Assembly (NCBI GenBank): GCA_016717205.1
Contig: JADKGC010000002.1
Location: 62,001-126,000 of the forward strand
Direction of reading: 5' to 3'
DNA length: 64,000 nucleotides
From: Candidatus Flexifilum breve
Lineage (GTDB): Bacteria; Chloroflexota; Anaerolineae; Aggregatilineales; Phototrophicaceae
Under the pieces are notes generated by a model. The model made no database searches. It was not told where the DNA came from and saw only the letters and a list, made by a program, of their open reading frames with translations. Positions 8,370-16,216 of the stretch are shown in pieces (within the stretch, counting starts at the first letter, position 1; each line of letters opens with the position of its first letter). The translations under genes and the position numbers were made by a program.

Positions 8370-9650
8370 GTGGCTAGAAACCTGCGCCTGTCCCTCACCG
8401 CCTTTGCCGTCCTCGTCGCCATCCTCGGCGGAGTTCTGTTTACGCAATCGTCAGCCGGTCGTCAAGTCTTTTCTACGGATGGATTCGAACCGCACGGGCA
8501 CTGCTTCCTGTGGATTCCGACGCTCGTGCGCCTGTACAGCGTCTCTGACCTGCTGATCGGTGTCTCGTATACCGTCATCTCCATCACGCTGACGTATCTC
8601 GTCTACCGCGCGAGCAAGGACATCCCTTTCCAGTGGGTATTTCTGGCGTTCGGCGCGTTCATTTTCACCTGCGGCTTCACCCACTTCATGGATGTGATCA
8701 CGCTGTGGACGCCGACCTACTGGTTAGCCGCCAGCGTCAAAGCGGTGACGGCGGTCGCTTCCGTCTCGACGGCGATCATCATGCCGCCGCTCGTCCCCCG
8801 TGTGTTGGGCTTCGTGCGCGCCGTGCGCATTTCGGAGGAACGCAAAAAGGCGATCTTTGTGGCAAATACCGCGCTCCAGCACGAGATCAGCCGTCGGGAA
8901 CAGGTCGAGGAGGAACTGCGCGCCGCCCTCAAACGGGAGCGCGAACTAAGCGCCTTCCGCATGAACGTGATCATGCGCCTGAGCCACGAATTCCGCACGC
9001 CGCTGGCGACGGTGCGCACAGCCAGCGAACTGCTCACAGGCTACAGTGACCGCCTGTCCGAGCCGGAACGCGATCTGCGCCTCCGAACTATCCAGACTGA
9101 AATCGACCACATGACCGTCATGCTGGAAGATATTCTCACGTTTGGACGTCTGGATGCCGGCAGCGCTCCCTTCCAACCACAGAGCCTCGATCTGACTGAA
9201 GTCTGCCGATCCGTGATCGCTGGTCTGCGCCTCAGGACGGACGAATCGCAGCGGATCATCTTTAAGCCGGATATCCGCTGCAAGACCACCTTTGTCGATC
9301 CACGGCTGGTCGGGGAAATTCTGACGAATCTGCTGAATAACGCGATCAAGTATTCGCCGAAAGGCGGCAATGTGCGCTGCGAAGTCGGGTGCGCGCACGG
9401 CATCGCCACGATCAAAGTGAGCGATGAGGGGATCGGCATCCCTGCCGGAGATTTGCCTAAGATTTTCGAGACGTTTTATCGCGCGGCGAACAGCGGGGAC
9501 ATTGGCGGCACGGGCATCGGCCTATCGATTGTGCGGCGCGCGGTCGAACTGCATCGTGGGAGCGTCGACGTGCAGAGCACCCCCGGTCGCGGCACCACGT
9601 TCACTGTACGCCTGCCGATCAACGCGCCCGAGGACGCCGCTGGTCAATGA
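8370..9650 (+). CDS. Histidine kinase with ethylene-receptor-like membrane sensor domain
   Basis: A 426-residue membrane kinase. After an N-terminal helix (about 10-26) and GHCFLWIP (Cys45), three helices (about 55-80, 87-109, 117-143) match the plant and cyanobacterial ethylene-binding domain: Asp60 in SVSDLLIG, and the copper-ligand pair Cys101 and His105 in the FTCGFTHFMD segment, equivalent to Cys65/His69 of ETR1. A short coiled coil (170-195) leads to HisKA with His206 (LSHEFRTPL) and an HATPase domain (NLLNNAIKY, DEGIGIP, GTGIGLSIV). No GAF or receiver domain is present. The GTG at 8370 with GAGG upstream is preferred; the open frame extends 37 codons further back without a ribosome site. 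Confidence 0.85.
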   Translation: MARNLRLSLTAFAVLVAILGGVLFTQSSAGRQVFSTDGFEPHGHCFLWIPTLVRLYSVSDLLIGVSYTVISITLTYLVYRASKDIPFQWVFLAFGAFIFTCGFTHFMDVITLWTPTYWLAASVKAVTAVASVSTAIIMPPLVPRVLGFVRAVRISEERKKAIFVANTALQHEISRREQVEEELRAALKRERELSAFRMNVIMRLSHEFRTPLATVRTASELLTGYSDRLSEPERDLRLRTIQTEIDHMTVMLEDILTFGRLDAGSAPFQPQSLDLTEVCRSVIAGLRLRTDESQRIIFKPDIRCKTTFVDPRLVGEILTNLLNNAIKYSPKGGNVRCEVGCAHGIATIKVSDEGIGIPAGDLPKIFETFYRAANSGDIGGTGIGLSIVRRAVELHRGSVDVQSTPGRGTTFTVRLPINAPEDAAGQ

Positions 9651-9652
9651 AA

Positions 9653-9678
9653 AAGAGCGCCGCGTGGGCGCTCTTGAT
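9653..9678. terminator. Bidirectional terminator hairpin
   Basis: AAGAGCGCC / GGCGCTCTT stem with a 5-base loop (9653-9675), flanked by A-run on the left and T-rich sequence on the right. It sits between the convergent kinase and the small gene on the minus strand. Confidence 0.8.
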
Positions 9679-9697
9679 GCTTAACACTGTTTGCCGA

Positions 9698-9964
9698 TTA
9701 CAGCGCCTTGAGGCGCGCGATCAGCTTTTGGATGACGCTTTTGTTGGCGGTTTGCAGCGAGCGCGTCTGCGCCAGCGACCGAAGACGCTGAATTTCTTCC
9801 ATGATGGTGGAACGATGGACCGTTTCGCCATTTACGGAGTACCACTGATTCCCCATGTAACGCACGCTCGGTTCGCACCCATTCAGCACCAAGTACGCCT
9901 TACGGTAGTTTTCTACAACGTAACGCGGAGGGAGATGAACATCATCAACAGCTGCAGACGACAT
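9698..9964 (-). CDS. Hypothetical protein, 88 aa
   Basis: I do not recognise this small protein. It begins MSSAAVDDVHLPPRYVVEN, has a compact central segment (LVLNGCEPSVRYMGNQWYS) and a basic, helical C-terminus rich in Leu, Arg and Lys (MEEIQRLRSLAQTRS). No signal peptide or membrane segment. A GGAG lies 11 nt before the ATG at 9964; upstream GTG starts remain possible and would add a few residues. It is convergent with the ethylene-receptor-like kinase and shares its terminator. It is supported by the placement between terminator and promoter space rather than by homology. Confidence 0.5.
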   Translation of the reverse strand: MSSAAVDDVHLPPRYVVENYRKAYLVLNGCEPSVRYMGNQWYSVNGETVHRSTIMEEIQRLRSLAQTRSLQTANKSVIQKLIARLKAL

Positions 9965-10100
9965 AACTTGCGCGTCTCCACTCACTAAGGCACATTTGAA
10001 CCGATTGTAACATCGAATCCCCGTAGAAAAGATGGACTTTTTACCTATTTGTATGAAATTCATTGCAAGACTCATCTTTCTCTAGGCTTGGGGAGAAGTC

Positions 10101-10156
10101 TTGCGTTCTTTCGAAAACACATTACAATGCTGTCACGCACCAACTTTTAACAGGAG
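10101..10156 (+). promoter_or_regulatory. Promoter and ribosome site of the ABC binding-protein gene
   Basis: TTGCGT (10101-10106) and TACAAT (10123-10128) are spaced by 16 bp, a good sigma-70-like match. AGGAG at 10152-10156 lies 9 nt before the ATG at 10166. Confidence 0.6.
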
Positions 10157-10165
10157 ACAACTTTT

Positions 10166-11824
10166 ATGCGTTCTTTAGTACGTGTATCCCTCCTCATGCT
10201 CGTTGTCGTTTTGGCGTTTGGCGTCCCCGCCTTTGCGCAAGACGGTCAGGCGACGGTGACCACCTCTGCGGATGGCTGGATCACTTATGCGGCGACCGAT
10301 TGCAGCTACGGTGGCACCATTCAGTCGATCGCGGCTATTGACGCCCAGACTGTCCAGTTCGTGCTGTGCGAACCGGATGGCGCGTTCCCGCAGAAGGTCG
10401 CCTTCTCGTCGGTCGGCATTCAGCCGGATGAATATCTGGCCTCGACCGGTGGTGGTGGCGAAGCGCTGTTCCGTAACCCGGTCGGCACGGGCCCGTACGC
10501 GCTCAGCAATTGGGAACTCGGCAACGAAATCGTCCTCACCCGTAACGAAAATTACTGGGGCGAAAAGGCTTTCGAAGGCACGATGATTTTCCGTTGGGCG
10601 TCGGAAGCGGCCGCCCGTTTGGTCGAACTGCAGGCGGGTACGGTTGATGGTATCGACAACCCCGGCCCCGGCGACTTCGCGGTCATCGAAGCGGACCCGA
10701 ACCTCCAACTGTTCGAACGTGAAGGCCTGAATATTTTCTACCTCGGCATGAACAACATGATCGCGCCGTTCGATAACCAGAATGTGCGTCTGGCGGTGGC
10801 CTATGCCATTGACAAGCAGCGCATTGTCGACAACTTCTATCCGCCGGGCTCGACCGTGGCCGACCAGTTCATGCCGTCGGCGATTTTCGGTTACACCGAA
10901 GGCTTCGAACCCCTGCCGTATGATCCCGAAATGGCGCGTCAGCTCCTCGCGGACTCCGGCCTGACCCTGCCGCTCGAAGTGACCCTGAACTACCGTGACG
11001 TCGTGCGTGGCTATCTGCCGCAGCCCGGCATTGTGGCGCAGGACATTCAGGCGCAGCTCGCGGAAGTCGGCATTAACGTGACCATCGAAGTGATGGAATC
11101 CGGCACGTTCCTCGACGAGTCTGACCTCGGTCACCTCGCCTTCTATCTGCTTGGTTGGGGCGCGGACTACCCGGATGCGACCAACTTCCTTGATGTGCAC
11201 TTTGGTCAGGGCAGCACCATCCAGTTCGGCGAACGTGATCAGGAAGTCATTGACCTGCTGAATCAGGCTGGTCGCGAAAGCGATCCTGCCGTCCGCCTCG
11301 ACCTGTATGGTCAGGTGAACGCGCTCCTGCGTGACCGCGCGCCGATGCTCCCCATCGCCAACGGTGGTTCCGGTGTGGCGTATCGCGCGGCGATTGAAGG
11401 CGCGCATGTCAGCCCGCTCGGCAACGAATCGTTCGCCAGCATGAGCGACCCGGATGACGATGCCTTCATCTTCATGCAGAACGGCGAACCCGCTGGTCTG
11501 TACTGCGCCGACGAAACCGACGGCGAAGCGCTGCGCATCTGCGAACAAATCACCGAACCGCTGCTCGGCTACGAAACCGCTGGTACGGCGGTTGTCCCGG
11601 TGCTCGCGGAATCGTATGAATTCAGCGAAGACGGCCTGACCTGGACGTTCCACCTGCGTCCGAACGTCATGTTCCATGACGGTTCGATGCTCGATGCGAA
11701 CGACGTGGTCACCAGCTACGCCGTTCAGTGGGACGCCGCGAATCCGCTCCATGTTGGGCGCGATGGCAGCTTTACCTACTGGACGTACCTGTTCAAGGCG
11801 TTCTTGAACGCGCCCGCCGAATAA
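10166..11824 (+). CDS. Family 5 (peptide/nickel) ABC substrate-binding protein, circularly permuted
   Basis: A 552-residue secreted protein with a signal peptide (1-24, cleavage near AFA/QDG) and no lipobox Cys. The order of family-5 binding-protein segments is rearranged. Residues about 40-428 run from the segment normally found after the first 110-120 residues (IQSIAAIDAQTVQFVL, NPVGTGPYALSNW, NENYWG, VRLAVAYAIDKQRI) to the normal C-terminus. Residues 430-552 then hold what is normally the mature N-terminus (GEALRICEQITEPLL, VVPVLAESYEFSEDGLTWTF, LRPNVMFHDGSMLDANDVV). Joining residue 552 to about residue 40 restores the canonical order. The likely role is capture of peptides or similar solutes for the two downstream permeases. 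The frame is continuous, with a good promoter and ribosome site. Confidence 0.88.
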   Translation: MRSLVRVSLLMLVVVLAFGVPAFAQDGQATVTTSADGWITYAATDCSYGGTIQSIAAIDAQTVQFVLCEPDGAFPQKVAFSSVGIQPDEYLASTGGGGEALFRNPVGTGPYALSNWELGNEIVLTRNENYWGEKAFEGTMIFRWASEAAARLVELQAGTVDGIDNPGPGDFAVIEADPNLQLFEREGLNIFYLGMNNMIAPFDNQNVRLAVAYAIDKQRIVDNFYPPGSTVADQFMPSAIFGYTEGFEPLPYDPEMARQLLADSGLTLPLEVTLNYRDVVRGYLPQPGIVAQDIQAQLAEVGINVTIEVMESGTFLDESDLGHLAFYLLGWGADYPDATNFLDVHFGQGSTIQFGERDQEVIDLLNQAGRESDPAVRLDLYGQVNALLRDRAPMLPIANGGSGVAYRAAIEGAHVSPLGNESFASMSDPDDDAFIFMQNGEPAGLYCADETDGEALRICEQITEPLLGYETAGTAVVPVLAESYEFSEDGLTWTFHLRPNVMFHDGSMLDANDVVTSYAVQWDAANPLHVGRDGSFTYWTYLFKAFLNAPAE

Positions 11825-11865
11825 CGGGTAATACGGTAGATACACTTCCATTTCAGGACTAAGTG

Positions 11866-11899
11866 CTGAGGACTGAGTGTATGCTCAGTCCTCAGTCCT
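11866..11899 (+). terminator. Strong hairpin between binding protein and permease genes
   Basis: A 12-bp perfect stem (CTGAGGACTGAG / CTCAGTCCTCAG) with a 6-base loop and a following CTTTT. It could be an attenuator or mRNA-stabilising element that lowers permease expression relative to the binding protein, as in other importer operons. Confidence 0.7.
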
Positions 11900-11932
11900 T
11901 TTACCTTAGCCCTTCTCTTTTGAGGTACTTCT

Positions 11933-13009
11933 ATGGGCGCATTTATCCTCCGCCGTCTGATCAGTTCAATTCCGGTGCTGCTGGGCATCCTCGCGGTAAC
12001 CTTCTTCCTCGCTCGCGCCATTCCCGGCGATCCGTGTACGGCGATTTACGGTGAACGCGCTACCCCGCAGTTATGCGCCGCCTTTGCGGCGCGCAACGGC
12101 CTCGACCGGTCGGTTCCGGAACAGTTTGCTGTGTATATTGGGAACGTCCTCACCGGCAATCTCGGCGATTCCATTCGCTACAGCGTGTCGGTCACATCGC
12201 TGATGGCGGAACGTCTGCCCGTCACGATTGAACTCGCCATGGCCGCGCTCGTGTTCGCGGTAGTGCTCGGCATCCCCTTAGGCATCATTTCCGCTTACTA
12301 TCGCAATTCCGCGATTGACGTGGGCACGATGATCGGCGCAAACGTCGGCGTTTCGATGCCCGTGTTCTGGCTTGGTTTGATGCTGGCATACATCTTCGGT
12401 GTGATCCTCAAAGATACGCCGTTCGCGCTGCCGCCCTCCGGTCGCTTGTCGCCCGGCTTTCAGGCGATCCCCTTCTATGAAGCGTGGGGGCTGGTGACGC
12501 AGGGGCAAGATGCGAGTCAACTTCTGATCTTCTTCTCGCGCTTGAATATCCTCAACTCCCTTTTGACACTCAACGGCGCGTTGTTCGCCGATGCTCTGCA
12601 GCATTTGATTCTGCCCGCCGTCGCGGTCGGCACGATCCCCATGGCGATCATCGCCCGGATGACGCGCTCCAGCGTGCTCGAAACGCTGAATCAGGATTAT
12701 GTGCGTACCGCCCGTTCGAAGGGCTTGCGTGAACTGCACGTCGTCATCGGTCACGCGGTGCGCAATGCGCTGCTGCCCGTGGTGACCATCATCGGCTTGA
12801 ACTTCGGTCTGCTGATCAGCGGCGCGGTGCTGACGGAGACGATCTTCAGTCTGGCGGGCGTCGGACGCACGCTGGTCGATGGCATCACCGCGCGCGACTA
12901 TACGCTCGTGCAGGGCTTCACGGTGGTGATTGCGGTCGCCTTTGTGGTGATCAACCTCTTCACCGATATCATCTACAGCTATCTCGATCCGCGCATTCGG
13001 TTAGGTTAA
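11933..13009 (+). CDS. ABC transporter permease, DppB/OppB type
   Basis: A 358-residue inner-membrane permease. The N-terminal helix (FILRRLISSIPVLLGILAVTF), the RNGLDRSVPEQF segment and the conserved EAA loop near residues 255-275 (RTARSKGLRELHVVIGHAVRNALLPV) identify the DppB branch of the family-5 peptide/nickel importers. About six membrane helices are seen. An insert of roughly 50 residues between helices 3 and 4 (DTPFALPPSGRLSPGF through LNILNSLLTLN) is usual for the family. GAGG precedes the ATG. The gene ends 3 nt before the DppC-type permease, so the two are co-transcribed. Confidence 0.92.
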   Translation: MGAFILRRLISSIPVLLGILAVTFFLARAIPGDPCTAIYGERATPQLCAAFAARNGLDRSVPEQFAVYIGNVLTGNLGDSIRYSVSVTSLMAERLPVTIELAMAALVFAVVLGIPLGIISAYYRNSAIDVGTMIGANVGVSMPVFWLGLMLAYIFGVILKDTPFALPPSGRLSPGFQAIPFYEAWGLVTQGQDASQLLIFFSRLNILNSLLTLNGALFADALQHLILPAVAVGTIPMAIIARMTRSSVLETLNQDYVRTARSKGLRELHVVIGHAVRNALLPVVTIIGLNFGLLISGAVLTETIFSLAGVGRTLVDGITARDYTLVQGFTVVIAVAFVVINLFTDIIYSYLDPRIRLG

Positions 13010-13012
13010 GCA

Positions 13013-13972
13013 ATGGCTCAGGCGAACCCCAGCGTCACTCAACTCAAAAAAGACTCGCAGGTCAAGAAAGCACCTCGTTCCAGCCTGCTGCGGGATACGC
13101 TCAAGTACCTGTTCCGCAATCGCAGTGCTGTGCTCGGCATGATCCTGATCGTCATTCTCATCCTGATCGCCATTTTTGCGCCCAACCTTGCCACGCATGA
13201 CCCGCTGCAATCGATGATTGGTCAGCCGGGACATACGGGTCAGCTCCCGGCGCGCGCGCCCTGCATTCATTTGCTCGGCTGCGCGGAGACCGAACCGCAG
13301 CATTTTATGGGGCTCGATCTCAACGCACGTGACCAGTTCAGCCGCCTGCTCTACGGGTCGCGCGTGTCACTCGTCGTGGGTTTCACCAGCGTGACCGTCG
13401 CGATCTTCGTCGGCTCGCTGCTCGGTATGGTTGCGGGCTTTTACGGCGGCTGGATCGACAACGTGATCATGCGCATCATGGATGTGCTGCTGGCCTTCCC
13501 ATCGCTGCTGCTGGCAATCGCCATCGTCACGGTGCTCGGTCCCGGCCTGCAAAATGCGCTGTTGGCCATCGCGCTCGTCTCGATTCCTCAGTATGCCCGT
13601 CTCGCCCGCGCCAGCGTACTCGCGACGCGCGAATTTGAATACATCACAGCCGTGCGCGCCCTCGGCGCGACGAATGAGCGCATTCTCTTTCGCCACATTC
13701 TGCCGAACTCGCTCACGCCGCTGATCGTTCAGGGCACGCTCGGCATCGGCGGCGCGGTGCTGGAAGCAGCGGCGCTGTCGTTCATCGGCTTGGGCGCACA
13801 GCCGCCGCAGCCGGAATGGGGCGCGATGCTCAGCGAAGCGCGCAACCGCGTGTTCACATCGCCACATCTGGTGTTCTACCCCGGCTTGGCGATCATGTTC
13901 ACGGTGTTGGGCTTCAACCTGCTCGGCGACGGCATGCGCGACGCGCTCGACCCCCGGCTGAACCGGAACTAA
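13013..13972 (+). CDS. ABC transporter permease, DppC/OppC type
   Basis: A 319-residue partner permease. A basic cytosolic N-terminus leads into the first helix (SAVLGMILIVILILIAIFA), followed by the periplasmic loop with TDPLQ-like DPLQSMIG and the LGCAETEPQHFMGLDLNARDQFSRLLYG segment typical of DppC. The EAA loop is at about 220-240 (ALGATNERILFRHILPNSLTPL). It forms the membrane channel with the upstream permease. No ATPase gene (DppD/DppF) follows; the operon ends at a terminator, so the ATPase must be encoded elsewhere or shared. Confidence 0.92.
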   Translation: MAQANPSVTQLKKDSQVKKAPRSSLLRDTLKYLFRNRSAVLGMILIVILILIAIFAPNLATHDPLQSMIGQPGHTGQLPARAPCIHLLGCAETEPQHFMGLDLNARDQFSRLLYGSRVSLVVGFTSVTVAIFVGSLLGMVAGFYGGWIDNVIMRIMDVLLAFPSLLLAIAIVTVLGPGLQNALLAIALVSIPQYARLARASVLATREFEYITAVRALGATNERILFRHILPNSLTPLIVQGTLGIGGAVLEAAALSFIGLGAQPPQPEWGAMLSEARNRVFTSPHLVFYPGLAIMFTVLGFNLLGDGMRDALDPRLNRN

Positions 13973-13996
13973 CTGTCTTTCTGTAGTCTGGATTTA

Positions 13997-14024
13997 GAGA
14001 GGGCGTCTTCGCCCTCTTTTTTAT
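13997..14024 (+). terminator. Intrinsic terminator of the ABC operon
   Basis: AGAGGGCG / CGCCCTCT stem with a TCTT-type loop, followed by a run of T residues. Confidence 0.85.
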
Positions 14025-14125
14025 TTTGCTGCGTGAGCTATTCCCAGACTTTGATGACCTGAAAACCTTGTTCGCCTATAGATGCCGACACCGGTATAAA
14101 TGGAGAACAGAAGGGGTTGGGAAAC

Positions 14126-14680
14126 ATGGCTGAAAAGACGAAGAAATACGCTGAGCAGTTGATGGAAACCTTCGATTTTGACGAGGTTGATTTGGAGTCC
14201 AATTCCAAGGGCCTAATGAGTAATCGGCAGAAGCTGATAATTAGAGAAGATATTTACGCTTGGAAAGTGCTTTTGCTGGCAACAGTTCCGTTTATGTTGT
14301 TTGTGACGCTAATTATCTTTATCTCGTATCCCAACAGTCCACTTTATGCACTTGTCGGAGGTATGGCGTCTGGAGCAATCCTTTTATGGCTGTACATCGA
14401 GAACATTGTACGACCGCTAAACACGATCCGTCGCGGCTCGGTCGAAACCGTTGAGGGACGTATCAATCAGCAAATAAAAGGACAAAGAGCGAATTTACCC
14501 GGTTACTGGATAGAGATCGATTCTTTGCGGTTCAAAATTAATCAAAAGAGATTTCTGTTGCTGAAAAACCACGATCCTTATCGGTTCTACCACACACGCA
14601 AGCGGGTCTGGTCTGTAATTGCCCTCCGTGAGGAGAGTCCCTTTCTAGATGGCTCTTCGCATCCTCATCAAACGCATTGA
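14126..14680 (+). CDS. Hypothetical two-helix membrane protein, 184 aa
   Basis: Not recognised by name. An acidic N-terminus (residues 1-45) is followed by two membrane helices (about 47-67 and 72-92) and a soluble C-terminal domain (98-184) with alternating hydrophobic strands: GYWIEIDSLRFKINQKRFLLL and DPYRFYHTRKRVWSVIAL. This resembles the small domain in which a YRFYYTP-type strand closes the fold, but I cannot name it. The gene is clearly richer in A and T than its neighbours and stands alone between two terminators, which hints at separate acquisition. AAGGGG lies 9 nt before the ATG at 14126. Confidence 0.65.
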   Translation: MAEKTKKYAEQLMETFDFDEVDLESNSKGLMSNRQKLIIREDIYAWKVLLLATVPFMLFVTLIIFISYPNSPLYALVGGMASGAILLWLYIENIVRPLNTIRRGSVETVEGRINQQIKGQRANLPGYWIEIDSLRFKINQKRFLLLKNHDPYRFYHTRKRVWSVIALREESPFLDGSSHPHQTH

Positions 14681-14682
14681 TT

Positions 14683-14710
14683 AGGACAAGGCGAAAACCT
14701 TGTCCTTTTT
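14683..14710 (+). terminator. Intrinsic terminator of the 184-aa membrane protein gene
   Basis: AGGACAAGG / CCTTGTCCT stem with CGAAAA loop and a T-run immediately after. Confidence 0.85.
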
Positions 14711-14886
14711 GTTTGCGGTGCATAATTTCCGACCAGATTATCCATGTGGCTACCTCTGATCCGTCATGCGTCGGAAGACGGCCTCGCTCTTTACGACCAG
14801 TCGAATTCCGGTCGTTGGTGCGGTGATCGCGCTGCCTGATTATGGTGTAATGATGCCCGTAAACAGCATCAAGTGGAGAGCAACAC

Positions 14887-15435
14887 ATGAACAGCAACAG
14901 CTTCCTGCAGCGGTATGCAGATCTTTTGGGGATTTGTCTGGATACGGTGGATCGCACCGTCGTGCACTGGTTGGCGCGGCACGGCATCACCTTTTTGCGC
15001 ATTTCGGTCGGCGTGATCTTTGTGTGGTTTGGCGCGCTGAAACTTATCCCCGGCGCGAGCCCGGCTGAGCCGCTGATCCGCGCGCTCATGCCCAACTTCA
15101 TGGATGGGTTCATCGTGCCGGTCATCGGCGCGATGGAAGTCGCCATCGGCTTCGGCTACATCACCGGGCGCTTTTTGCGTGGCATCATCATCCTGAATCT
15201 GTTCCAGATGGCGGGCGCAATGTCGCCGCTGTTGTTTGTGCCAGGTCGCATGTGGGAAGTGTTCCCGTTCGTGTGGACGCTGGAAGGCCAATACGTGGTC
15301 AAGGACTTCATCCTGATCAGCGCGGCGCTGGTGATCGGCGCGACTGTGCGCGGCGGGCGGATTGTCACCAAGACGCAAATGATGCGCCGGGTGACAACCT
15401 CCGAACACGCTCGCACAGTGGTCAATGCCCAGTAA
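14887..15435 (+). CDS. DoxX/DUF417-like integral membrane protein
   Basis: A 182-residue protein with four membrane helices. RISVGVIFVWFGALKLIP near residue 40 and the FIVPVIGAMEVAIGFGYITG helix are typical of the DoxX superfamily, closest in pattern to the YkgB/RclC (DUF417) branch. Members are linked to redox or reactive-chlorine stress and quinone handling, but the biochemical role is uncertain. GGAGAG lies 6 nt before the ATG. It is followed by a strong terminator and is monocistronic. A second, shorter DoxX-like protein is encoded at 20893. Confidence 0.8.
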   Translation: MNSNSFLQRYADLLGICLDTVDRTVVHWLARHGITFLRISVGVIFVWFGALKLIPGASPAEPLIRALMPNFMDGFIVPVIGAMEVAIGFGYITGRFLRGIIILNLFQMAGAMSPLLFVPGRMWEVFPFVWTLEGQYVVKDFILISAALVIGATVRGGRIVTKTQMMRRVTTSEHARTVVNAQ

Positions 15436-15451
15436 AGGTAGCGGATAAGAC

Positions 15452-15481
15452 AAGCGCCAGTCAAACCGACTGGCGCTTTTT
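15452..15481. terminator. Terminator hairpin downstream of DoxX-like gene
   Basis: AAGCGCCAGTC / GACTGGCGCTT stem, AAAC-type loop, T-run. It may serve both converging genes. Confidence 0.85.
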
Positions 15482-15509
15482 GATTCATACGATTTAGAAA
15501 CAGCCGACT

Positions 15510-16067
15510 CTATTCGGGGAAGATGTCTTTGACCGGGAGTGTGAAACCGGGCAGCAGCGTGCCGCCGTCGAGGGTATCGTTGAGCGTGAGCAGACGCGGG
15601 GCGGCCTCGGGTGTCAGCACCTGAACGACTTTCTTGTCCGGGTCGACGATCCACACGACCGCGCCCGCCCGTAGGTAATTGAAGGCTTTGGCACGAACGT
15701 CGTGTTCGTCGTCGGAAGGCGAAATCACTTCGACTGCCAGATCGAGCGGCAGGCTAATCCACGTTTCGTGCGGTGCTTTAGGATATTTCGATTTGAGGAT
15801 AAAACCCACGTCGGGCATGTAGCGATCGCCAAGTACTTTGAATCCGCCATCGGGTGCGCTCAACCAGCCAAAATCGCCATTTTCGATCAGGTATTTTCCT
15901 AACCATCGGATGATCATCGCGGCAACAATAGAACAATACATGTTCGAGACCACTTCGACGATTCTCCCACCAATGTATTCAAGGCGTCTGTCTGTGTTTT
16001 CGGGGAGCAGCACGAACTCGTCGAACTCCTCGACTGTCATTTTGCGTAGGTTCGGGGTCGTGACCAT
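15510..16067 (-). CDS. Uma2 family (DUF820) putative endonuclease
   Basis: A 185-residue protein of the Uma2/DUF820 family, a PD-(D/E)XK-like fold common in cyanobacteria and Chloroflexota. The motif order is typical: MTVEEFDEFVLLPEN near the N-terminus, RRLEYIGGRIVEV (conserved Glu), YMPDVGFI (catalytic Asp), DLAVEVISPSDD (E-x-V-S) and VWIVDPDKKVVQVL. Members are usually present in many copies per genome, and their biological role is not settled. The ATG at 16067 has GAGG 8 nt upstream; a longer frame has none. It is likely transcribed alone. Confidence 0.85.
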   Translation of the reverse strand: MVTTPNLRKMTVEEFDEFVLLPENTDRRLEYIGGRIVEVVSNMYCSIVAAMIIRWLGKYLIENGDFGWLSAPDGGFKVLGDRYMPDVGFILKSKYPKAPHETWISLPLDLAVEVISPSDDEHDVRAKAFNYLRAGAVVWIVDPDKKVVQVLTPEAAPRLLTLNDTLDGGTLLPGFTLPVKDIFPE

Positions 16068-16152
16068 CAGCCAGTCCTCACTCAATCTGCCTCTATTATC
16101 GGGCAATTCAGCGAGATTGTCATGTCGAGCGGAATATCAAGGGGAAAGACCT

Positions 16153-16201
16153 CGCGGTCAGCGACGCGGAAATTTGAGTTTCCGACGCCCGGCTGACCGC
16201 G
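16153..16201 (-). terminator. Long hairpin downstream of the response regulator
   Basis: CGCGGTCAGC / GCTGACCGCG outer stem of 10 bp (16153-16162 with 16192-16201) and an inner GGAAA/TTTCC stem. It lies directly after the response regulator stop. The T-run is poor, so it may be an mRNA 3' stabiliser rather than a classical terminator. Confidence 0.6.
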
Positions 16202-16216
16202 ACCAGAGAGGGGCTG

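Noticed and set aside
10175..11851. A 558-codon open frame on the minus strand across the solute-binding-protein gene
   Set aside because: It mirrors the coding gene, has no recognisable domain or ribosome site, and results from the codon bias of the opposite strand.
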